From Bacilli bacterium (GTDB lineage: Bacteria > Bacillota_I > Bacilli_A > RFN20 > CAG-288), in the NCBI GenBank assembly GCA_022774485.1, contig JALFLX010000040.1, positions 1-5,822 of the forward strand: a stretch of 5,822 nt of DNA, given 5' to 3'. A program made the translations under genes and the position numbers. The notes under the pieces were generated by a model, which saw only the letters and a program-made list of their open reading frames with translations, did not search any database and was not told the origin of the DNA. This document shows, in pieces, positions 1 to 4,825 of the stretch; positions within the stretch are counted from its first letter, which is position 1, and each line of letters opens with the position of its first letter.

Positions 1-884
1 CAAGAAAGATAATTCTGAGGAGTAGATTCATTGAATGTTTGAATCTTCATCGAGAGATCTTTCTTTCCTAAGGAAGCCGCACTTCCTTTCTTTGAGGTGG
101 ACTGCTGGAAGATATTGTTTTCACGGCAGGACTTCTTAAACTCATCTAAATAGAAAACATGATCAGAAGAAATGCTCTGCTTCATCAATCTTGCTACTTC
201 CTCTTCCTTTAATCCGTAAAGAGTTGCAATCTCGATGATAGGATCATGGTTTTCAAGATAAACATCAAGAGGAACCTGCTCAAAAGAAAGCTGTTGTTTT
301 AACAGTTCCTCATCGAGCTTATAGATTTCTTTATAGCGCTTATCAATCAGCTCGACATTATCCTCTTTCGAAGTGATATCACCTTCTTTAACCTCAAGGA
401 AAAACACATCCTGGAACTTTGCAGACTGTTCGATATAACCATCGCTGATCTGATTCTGATTCAGGCGGAAGTGAGCTTTCAAAGCGATAAATCTCTTTTC
501 TTCCACCACCTGATGCAAAAGCTGTTTTAAAAGAATATCGGAGAAGAATTTCTTTGGGCTTGCCGGAGGAAGTATTTTATAAAGATAAGAGACAAAACCA
601 TCACTCTCTTTTCGATATGTCTCCAATAGACCAATGGCCTCTAAGCTTTCCCTCGCTTTGAGGAATTCGCTCTTTTCCATCCCCAAGTCAGAAATAAGGT
701 CAGAGACAAGTTCAACATTTCTCTCCTTTAAAAAAGACTCTCTTCGCAAAAGAGACTCGTAGAGAGAGTAGCCGTTCTTCTTCAAAATCGGAAGATAAAG
801 AAGAGAAAGAACCTCTTCATCTAAGGAAGAGAGAGAAAAAGGGGCTTGAATGGAATAAATTGCGTTTTCTTCAAATAAGGTCAT
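1..884 (-). CDS. dnaB: Replication initiation and membrane attachment protein DnaB (N-terminal 294 codons, cut by window edge)
   Basis: Reading from an ATG at 884 down to the left edge gives 294 codons without a stop. The family (Gram-positive DnaB of the DnaD/DnaB group, not the replicative helicase) helps load the helicase at the origin and at restart sites, with DnaD and DnaI. Residues 15-46 (FSLSSLDEEVLSLLYLPILK, then GYSLYESLL) match the typical N-terminal winged-helix start, where an LYxPL-like stretch is followed by LY. Residues 215-235 (IIEIATLYGL then EEEVARLM) resemble the middle of the family. The stretch from about 282 (IQTFNESTPQNYLS) looks like the start of the C-terminal DnaB/DnaD domain, which lies outside the window. 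No signal peptide or membrane helix is visible. The only upstream in-frame codons before a stop at 902-900 contain no start codon, so 884 is firm, although no Shine-Dalgarno sequence precedes it. It is divergent from nadE. A DnaD-like paralogue is the main alternative. Confidence 0.82.
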   Translation of the reverse strand, partial: MTLFEENAIYSIQAPFSLSSLDEEVLSLLYLPILKKNGYSLYESLLRRESFLKERNVELVSDLISDLGMEKSEFLKARESLEAIGLLETYRKESDGFVSYLYKILPPASPKKFFSDILLKQLLHQVVEEKRFIALKAHFRLNQNQISDGYIEQSAKFQDVFFLEVKEGDITSKEDNVELIDKRYKEIYKLDEELLKQQLSFEQVPLDVYLENHDPIIEIATLYGLKEEEVARLMKQSISSDHVFYLDEFKKSCRENNIFQQSTSKKGSAASLGKKDLSMKIQTFNESTPQNYLS

Positions 885-901
885 AAAGATTGCACGTATT
901 T

Positions 902-910
902 ACTATACCA
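902..910 (-). promoter_or_regulatory. Extended -10 promoter element for dnaB
   Basis: On the minus strand the sequence reads TGGTATAGT, an extended -10 (TG, one base, TATAGT) ending 17 bases before the dnaB ATG. No good -35 hexamer is found 16-18 bases upstream (GAATAA at best), which is common for extended -10 promoters. Transcription would start near 895, giving a leader of only about 10-11 bases. Confidence 0.45.
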
Positions 911-958
911 AAAATCATCTGAGTTTATTCGTTTTTTTTCGCTCTTTCTTTTTGAAGA

Positions 959-987
959 TAGAACTCAACAAAGACTTCCGCTACAAT
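959..987 (+). promoter_or_regulatory. Possible sigma-A promoter for the NAD operon
   Basis: A good -10 hexamer TACAAT lies at 982-987. The hexamer 17 bases upstream, TAGAAC at 959-964, is a weak -35; a better-looking TTGAAG at 952-957 is 24 bases away, too far for normal spacing. Transcription would start near 994, just before the ribosome binding site of nadE. I see no clear operator palindrome or riboswitch fold in 885-1012. Confidence 0.35.
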
Positions 988-999
988 AATGCTAACCAC

Positions 1000-1007
1000 A
1001 AGGAGGT
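1000..1007 (+). promoter_or_regulatory. Ribosome binding site of nadE, decides the start
   Basis: AAGGAGGT, almost perfectly complementary to the 16S rRNA 3' end, ends 5 bases before the ATG at 1013. An in-frame ATG at 989 lies upstream of this site and would put it inside the coding sequence, so 1013 is preferred. Confidence 0.9.
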
Positions 1008-1012
1008 GCATT

Positions 1013-1741
1013 ATGAAAGAAAGTGAAAAAGTGATCGCATGGCTTCAAGACTATTTTGAAAAGAACGGCAAAGGATGCAAAGCAGTCATCGGAATCTCTG
1101 GAGGAACCGATTCCTCTGTCGTCTGCACCCTCTTAGTGAAAGCGTTAGGAAAAGAAAGAGTAGTTCCTGTATTGATACCAAACGGAACACAGCACGATAT
1201 TGATGTATCGTATGAACTCATAGATTTCTTAGGATTGAAACCACTTGTCATCAATATCCGCGATACTTATCAAGCTTTGACAGAAGCGATTGAAAAAGAG
1301 CTTGACACCTCCTTATCAAACTGTGACTGTTACTACACAAACACCCCATCAAGACTTCGAATGACAGTTCTTTATGGAATCAGCGCATATGTCAACGGAA
1401 GAGTTGCAAACACCTGCAATCTCAGCGAAGATTACATCGGTTATTCCACAAAGTTTGGTGATGCTGCAGGCGACTTTTCACCCATCAGTTCCTTTACAAA
1501 AACAGAAGTGAGAGACCTTGGAAAAGAACTTGGACTTCCAATCAAATTTGTCGAGAAGACACCAGAAGATGGAATGAGCGGAAAAAGCGATGAAGAGAAG
1601 CTTGGCTTCACGTATGAAGTGTTAGATCGCTATATCAGAACAGGAGAGATAGAGAGCCCTATCCTCAAAGAGAAAATCGATCGACTTCACAAGAACAACC
1701 TTCATAAGCTCCAGAAAATGCCTTCTTATCAAAGGAGTTAG
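1013..1741 (+). CDS. nadE: NH3-dependent NAD(+) synthase
   Basis: Makes NAD in the cytoplasm from nicotinic acid adenine dinucleotide, ATP and ammonia, the final step of NAD synthesis. The 242-residue protein has the N-type ATP pyrophosphatase loop SGGTDSS at 29-35. NLSEDYIGYSTKFGD (136-150) matches the family's N-R-S-E ... G-Y-x-T-K-x-G-D signature, with the usual arginine replaced by leucine, and is followed by DFSPISSFTKTEVRDLG (154-170). A late TPEDGMSGKSDEEKLGFTYE stretch (183-202) corresponds to the family's deamido-NAD-contacting P-x-D ... G-x-x-D-E segment. Length suits the stand-alone ammonia-using form (about 245-275 residues), with no glutaminase domain. The start at 1013 is chosen for its strong ribosome binding site; the upstream ATG at 989 would add 8 residues made from that site. 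The gene is followed after 7 bases by an adenylyltransferase gene, which supports the NAD role. Confidence 0.93.
   Translation: MKESEKVIAWLQDYFEKNGKGCKAVIGISGGTDSSVVCTLLVKALGKERVVPVLIPNGTQHDIDVSYELIDFLGLKPLVINIRDTYQALTEAIEKELDTSLSNCDCYYTNTPSRLRMTVLYGISAYVNGRVANTCNLSEDYIGYSTKFGDAAGDFSPISSFTKTEVRDLGKELGLPIKFVEKTPEDGMSGKSDEEKLGFTYEVLDRYIRTGEIESPILKEKIDRLHKNNLHKLQKMPSYQRS
1731..1737 (+). promoter_or_regulatory. Ribosome binding site of the NadM-like gene, inside the nadE 3' end
   Basis: AAAGGAG lies within the last codons of nadE, 11 bases before the ATG at 1749. That is a little long but functional spacing. Its place inside nadE supports co-transcription and possibly coupled translation of the two genes. 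Confidence 0.7.
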
Positions 1742-1748
1742 TTTTCTA

Positions 1749-2291
1749 ATGATTACTCAAGAAAAGCAATTCCGAACCACCCTTATTCTCGGTCGCTTTC
1801 AACCGCTTCACATCGGGCACCAATATCTGATAAACACTGCATTATCTATCTCTGATTCTGTTCTAGTCTTAATCGGGTCTAGTCAGGAAGAATCAACAAA
1901 TAAGAACCCGTTTTCCTATTCTCTTAGAAAAGAGATGCTACAGAGAGTATACGGAGATAGAATCAAAATCGCTCCGCTAAAAGATCTCGGTCTCGGCGAT
2001 GTCACAGGTTGGGGTGATTACCTACTTTCAGAAGCGAGAAAAATTGCACCTGATCTTGACTGTTTTCTTTTTGGAGAAGAAAAGAAATGTGAGCGTTGGT
2101 TTTCAAAGGAAGTGAAAGAAAGCATCACCTTGTACAAAGTCACAAGAAATAAAATCAAAGTGAATGCGACAAAGCTTAGAGAATTGCTTAAAGAGGGAAA
2201 CATTGAAAAGGTCAAAACGATGATGGATTCAAAACTAACTCCCTTAATTCCAAAACTCATTGAGATTACAAAAGAAGCGACTTCTTCTTAA
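1749..2291 (+). CDS. HxGH-family nucleotide adenylyltransferase, NadM-like (probable NMN/NaMN adenylyltransferase)
   Basis: The 180-residue protein has the nucleotidyltransferase signature GRFQPLHIGH at 15-24, which binds ATP. IGSSQEEST (42-50) and NPFSYSLRKEML (53-64) follow, the pattern of archaeal-type NadM and of the NadR N-terminal domain (N-P-F-x-x-x-x-R-x-x-M), not of the usual bacterial NadD. VNATKLRELL at 138-147 occupies the place of the second signature I-S-x-T-x-x-R, with asparagine where serine is usual; T141 and R144 are kept. GEEKKCERWF (109-118) lies where the family has a nucleotide-contacting segment. The likely reaction joins AMP from ATP to nicotinate or nicotinamide mononucleotide. 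Its position 7 bases after nadE suggests that it supplies deamido-NAD to that enzyme; this is inferred from context. No Nudix or kinase domain is attached. A different cytidylyl- or adenylyltransferase substrate cannot be excluded. No symbol is given because nadM and nadD cannot be separated with certainty. Confidence 0.8.
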   Translation: MITQEKQFRTTLILGRFQPLHIGHQYLINTALSISDSVLVLIGSSQEESTNKNPFSYSLRKEMLQRVYGDRIKIAPLKDLGLGDVTGWGDYLLSEARKIAPDLDCFLFGEEKKCERWFSKEVKESITLYKVTRNKIKVNATKLRELLKEGNIEKVKTMMDSKLTPLIPKLIEITKEATSS

Positions 2292-2309
2292 AAATTCATC
2301 AATAAGAAG
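2284..2309 (+). repeat. Inverted repeat at the end of the NAD operon (weak stem)
   Basis: CTTCTTA at 2284-2290 and TAAGAAG at 2303-2309 are perfect complements, giving a 7-bp stem around a 12-base loop that spans the stop codon. There is no G+C-rich stem or following T-run, so this is a poor intrinsic terminator. It may simply reflect the Glu/Lys/Ser-rich codon bias here. Confidence 0.3.
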
Positions 2310-2330
2310 CGATCAATGCGTTTCATCGAT

Positions 2331-2373
2331 TTGCCTTATATATATGAATATATAACCTTTCTTTTATAGGCAA
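2331..2373 (+). repeat. Nested AT-rich inverted repeats between the NAD operon and pyk
   Basis: TTATATAT (2336-2343) and ATATATAA (2348-2355) form a perfect 8-bp inverted repeat with a 4-base loop, ATGA. In addition, TTGCC (2331-2335) plus TATA (2337-2340) can pair with TATAGGCAA (2365-2373), a 9-bp stem with one bulged T. The two folds share bases and exclude each other. The element ends 3 bases before the likely -35 box of the pyk promoter. It could be a protein-binding site, a weak terminator of the NAD transcript, or simple AT-rich DNA. Confidence 0.45.
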
Positions 2374-2376
2374 TTG

Positions 2377-2405
2377 TTGATAAAATATTTTCCGGTTGAT
2401 ATTTT
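2377..2405 (+). promoter_or_regulatory. Likely sigma-A promoter of the pyk operon
   Basis: TTGATA at 2377-2382 (5 of 6 matches to the -35 consensus) is separated by 17 bases from TATTTT at 2400-2405 (4 of 6 to the -10 consensus). Transcription would start near 2412, leaving a leader of about 26 bases that contains the AAAGGAG ribosome binding site. No T-box or other leader RNA would fit. Confidence 0.5.
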
Positions 2406-2423
2406 CTACTTTATACCTCTTAC

Positions 2424-2430
2424 AAAGGAG
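2424..2430 (+). promoter_or_regulatory. Ribosome binding site of pyk, decides the start
   Basis: AAAGGAG ends 7 bases before the ATG at 2438. An in-frame TTG at 2396 would add 14 residues with no family resemblance and would overlap the putative promoter and this site, so it is rejected as a start. Confidence 0.88.
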
Positions 2431-2437
2431 ACAACCT

Positions 2438-3919
2438 ATGAATTATAGAATTGACAAAAAGACCAAAATCGTCTGCACCATCGGTCCCTCTAGCCAAGAT
2501 AAAGAGACGATGAAGAAGCTTCTAGAAAGCGGCATGACCTGCATGCGACTCAACTTCTCACACGGCACCCATGCAGAGCAAAAAGAGAAGATTGAAACAC
2601 TTCGTGAGATAGAACGAGAAGAAAATCTTATCATCCCTATTTGCTTAGACACCAAAGGTCCTGAGATCCGCACCTCTTGCTTTGAGGGAGGAAAAGCAGA
2701 TTTCAACAAAGGTGATATTGTCCGCATTTACATGGGAGTAGAGAAGCTTGGAACGAACAAAGCGTTCGGCGTCAACTATAAGAATTTATATCACGACTGC
2801 AAAGTGAACGATATTCTCCGCCTTGATGATGGCAACATGGAGCTTGTCATCAAAGAGAAAGATGAGAGCACAAAAGAGCTTGTCTGCGAAGTTCAAAACC
2901 GCCACACCTGCAAAGATAGACGCGGTGTCAACTGCCCTGGTGTTCACCTCACCATGCCTTATCTTTCAAAGCAGGATAAAGATGATTTGATCTTCGGCTG
3001 CGAGAATCATGTCGATCTCATCTCCGCCTCCTTTGTCCGCTCTGTGCAAGATATCCGCGACATGCGTTCTCTTCTCGATGCCCACGGTGGAAAGAATATT
3101 CTGATCATCTCTAAGATTGAGAATACCGAGGCGATTGAGAATCTTGACTCTATCATTCAAGCGAGCGATGGCATCATGGTCGCCAGAGGTGACTTAGGTG
3201 TCGAAATCCCGCCGGAAGAAGTTCCCACTTACCAGCGTTACATGATTGAAAAGTGTCGCAAATACGGTAAGCCTGTCATCACAGCGACTCAGATGCTCGA
3301 CTCCATGACCCACAATCCTTTCCCGACTAGAGCGGAAGTCTCCGATGTCTCCTGGGCGATTGAACAAGGATCCGATGCGGTTATGCTCTCTGGTGAATCC
3401 GCCAGCGGTGAATATCCGATTGAGTCTGTCAACATGCAGACAAGAATCGCCAAAGAAGTCGAAAAGCACTTCAATTACGAACGCTCAAGCTATCAAGCCT
3501 TTGAAACTTCTAACAAGAGAGTCAATGATGCGATCGCTGCTGCAGTCAGCGACACCGCTATCTTAATCAATGCGAAACTCATCATCTGCTTCTCTGTCTC
3601 CGGACAAACCGGTGTCAGAATCTCAAGAACGAGACCGATCTGCCCTGTCTTCGTTGTCAGCTCTGACCTTGATTCCCTCACCCACACGATGCTCTATTAT
3701 GCCTGCTATCCTTACCACACGAGAAAAGTTCCGCAGTTTACGGAAGAGATGGAAGTTTTGGCCCTCAAGATTGCTAAAGATTACGGCATTGAGGAAGGAA
3801 GTCACATCATCATGACAGGAGGCACTCCTGTCGGCGCAGGAAAGACGAACTTTATGAAGGTGTTAACTGTGAGAAGTCACGATAGCTATACACAAGAGAA
3901 TGAGGATAATGAATTATGA
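2438..3919 (+). CDS. pyk: Pyruvate kinase
   Basis: Converts phosphoenolpyruvate and ADP to pyruvate and ATP, the last step of glycolysis, in the cytoplasm. The 493-residue protein begins KKTKIVCTIGPSS (7-19), then MRLNFSHG (36-43) with R37, N39 and S41 of the active site. DTKGPEIRT (71-79) precedes the B domain (about 80-170). The B-domain exit reads RRGVNCPG (161-168). The catalytic lysine is K226 in ISKIENTEAI; E228 and D252 (in MVARGDLGVEI, 247-257) match the metal ligands. ITATQMLDSM (281-290) is the PROSITE-type core. In the C domain, SVSGQTGVR (386-394) matches the effector phosphate loop of FBP-activated enzymes. E76 and T72/K73 match the potassium-dependent type. The extra PEP-utiliser-like C-terminal domain of Bacillus pyruvate kinase is absent. 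The start at 2438 has a good ribosome binding site. The gene overlaps the next by ATGA. Confidence 0.97.
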   Translation: MNYRIDKKTKIVCTIGPSSQDKETMKKLLESGMTCMRLNFSHGTHAEQKEKIETLREIEREENLIIPICLDTKGPEIRTSCFEGGKADFNKGDIVRIYMGVEKLGTNKAFGVNYKNLYHDCKVNDILRLDDGNMELVIKEKDESTKELVCEVQNRHTCKDRRGVNCPGVHLTMPYLSKQDKDDLIFGCENHVDLISASFVRSVQDIRDMRSLLDAHGGKNILIISKIENTEAIENLDSIIQASDGIMVARGDLGVEIPPEEVPTYQRYMIEKCRKYGKPVITATQMLDSMTHNPFPTRAEVSDVSWAIEQGSDAVMLSGESASGEYPIESVNMQTRIAKEVEKHFNYERSSYQAFETSNKRVNDAIAAAVSDTAILINAKLIICFSVSGQTGVRISRTRPICPVFVVSSDLDSLTHTMLYYACYPYHTRKVPQFTEEMEVLALKIAKDYGIEEGSHIIMTGGTPVGAGKTNFMKVLTVRSHDSYTQENEDNEL

Positions 3920-4791
3920 AACCAGTCATTGCTATTGATTGCGGAGGAACCAATCTCCGCGTTGCCGCAGTCGATGAAAAGATGAACATCATCGCAGTCA
4001 GAAGAATTCCTACTATTGCAAACGATCCGATGAAGCTTTTCTCCACCATGCTCTCCTTAATCGATGAGGTGAAAGAAGAAGCCCATTTGGATGAAGTACC
4101 CTCCATCGGCTTATCCATGTGCGGTGTTGTCCAGGACAATCAGGTCGGCAGAGTTGGTAATTTAGGAATCGAATCATTTGATTTCCTTTCCTTATTCCAA
4201 GAGCATTTCCTGAATGCGAAGTTCCTCTTTGCAAACGACGCGAACTGCTCCGCATTAGTCGAAGCAGAATACGGAGCCAACAAAGGTCTATCCAATTCTA
4301 TCTTCATCACCATCTCTACCGGTATCGGACTAGGTGTCATCCACAAAGGGGAAATGATTGACCTCCCGTTAGAAGCCGGTCGGATGATGTTAGAATTCAA
4401 CGGCAAAATCTATGAGGCTGAATCCCTCTTAGCTGGCAGTGGTATCCCTCGTTTAGGAAACCTTATGGGTGTCGATATCTGCTGCGCTAAGAGATTCTTC
4501 GATGGCGTGAGAGAAAAAGAGCCGGAGATGCTCCGTGTCTATGACACTTGGATCAAAGAATTAGGTTTGCTTGTCGCCAATCTCCAACTCTTATTCAACG
4601 TCGATCAGTTCGCCCTCTCTGGCGGCCTTATGAAATCTGCTGATGTCTTCTTTGAAGACTTAGAGCGAGTCGCTAACGCCTACATCGCTCCTTGGCACTT
4701 TAAACCGATCAAATTAGTCCGTGCAAAATTCGACCAGGATGTCGGAATTATGGCAGCAGCCACTCTTGCCTGGCACGCATTGAAGAAGTAG
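3916..4791 (+). CDS. ROK-family sugar kinase, probable glucokinase, lacking the zinc-binding loop
   Basis: Transfers phosphate from ATP to a hexose, probably glucose, in the cytoplasm; substrate is inferred. The 291-residue protein has the ROK/actin-like ATP-binding start AIDCGGTNLRVAAVD (6-20), the catalytic N-D pair at 107-108 in ANDANCSALVEAEYG, a second phosphate loop ISTGIGLGVIHKGEM (133-147) and a late LSGGLMKSADVFF (234-246). Oddly, the usual G-H-x(n)-C-x-C-G-x-x-G-C-x-E segment, which folds around zinc, is missing. The region reads EAGRMMLEFNGKIYEAESLL (153-172): arginine stands where histidine is expected (156), all three cysteines are absent, and about 15 residues are deleted before E169, which seems to be the retained sugar-contacting glutamate. 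Start codon overlaps the pyk stop by 4 bases (ATGA), with a weak GAGG 10 bases upstream, suggesting translational coupling. It could be a kinase for another sugar (allose, fructose, N-acetylhexosamine). No helix-turn-helix, so it is not a ROK repressor. Confidence 0.85.
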   Translation: MKPVIAIDCGGTNLRVAAVDEKMNIIAVRRIPTIANDPMKLFSTMLSLIDEVKEEAHLDEVPSIGLSMCGVVQDNQVGRVGNLGIESFDFLSLFQEHFLNAKFLFANDANCSALVEAEYGANKGLSNSIFITISTGIGLGVIHKGEMIDLPLEAGRMMLEFNGKIYEAESLLAGSGIPRLGNLMGVDICCAKRFFDGVREKEPEMLRVYDTWIKELGLLVANLQLLFNVDQFALSGGLMKSADVFFEDLERVANAYIAPWHFKPIKLVRAKFDQDVGIMAAATLAWHALKK

Positions 4792-4825
4792 AATACTCAA
4801 CCGAGAAAGAAGGTTTATAAATATT

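Noticed and set aside
932..939. Run of eight T as an intrinsic terminator
   Set aside because: No G+C-rich stem precedes it on either strand, and it lies between two divergently transcribed starts, where no transcript is expected to end.
989..1012. Upstream in-frame ATG at 989 as the nadE start
   Set aside because: It would encode the strong AAGGAGGT ribosome binding site as protein, has no binding site of its own, and adds 8 residues not typical of the family; the -10 box also ends at 987.
2284..2330. Rho-independent terminator after the NadM-like gene
   Set aside because: The only stem is 7 bp, AT-rich and has no following T-run. I list it as a weak repeat instead.
2396..2437. TTG at 2396 as the pyk start
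   Set aside because: The 14 extra residues do not resemble pyruvate kinase N-termini, and the ATG at 2438 has a proper ribosome binding site.
2443..2727. 94-codon open frame on the minus strand inside pyk, and similar frames elsewhere
   Set aside because: They lie opposite clear conserved genes, have no ribosome binding site or recognisable protein features, and are explained by codon bias of the true gene.
3345..3815. Two plus-strand frames (73 and 81 codons) inside pyk
   Set aside because: They overlap the conserved catalytic and C-terminal regions of pyruvate kinase in another frame, with no protein features of their own.
4792..4825. T-box or other riboswitch before thrS
   Set aside because: The gap is only 34 bases. 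It holds at most a 4-bp AACC/GGTT pairing and no T-box core sequence.
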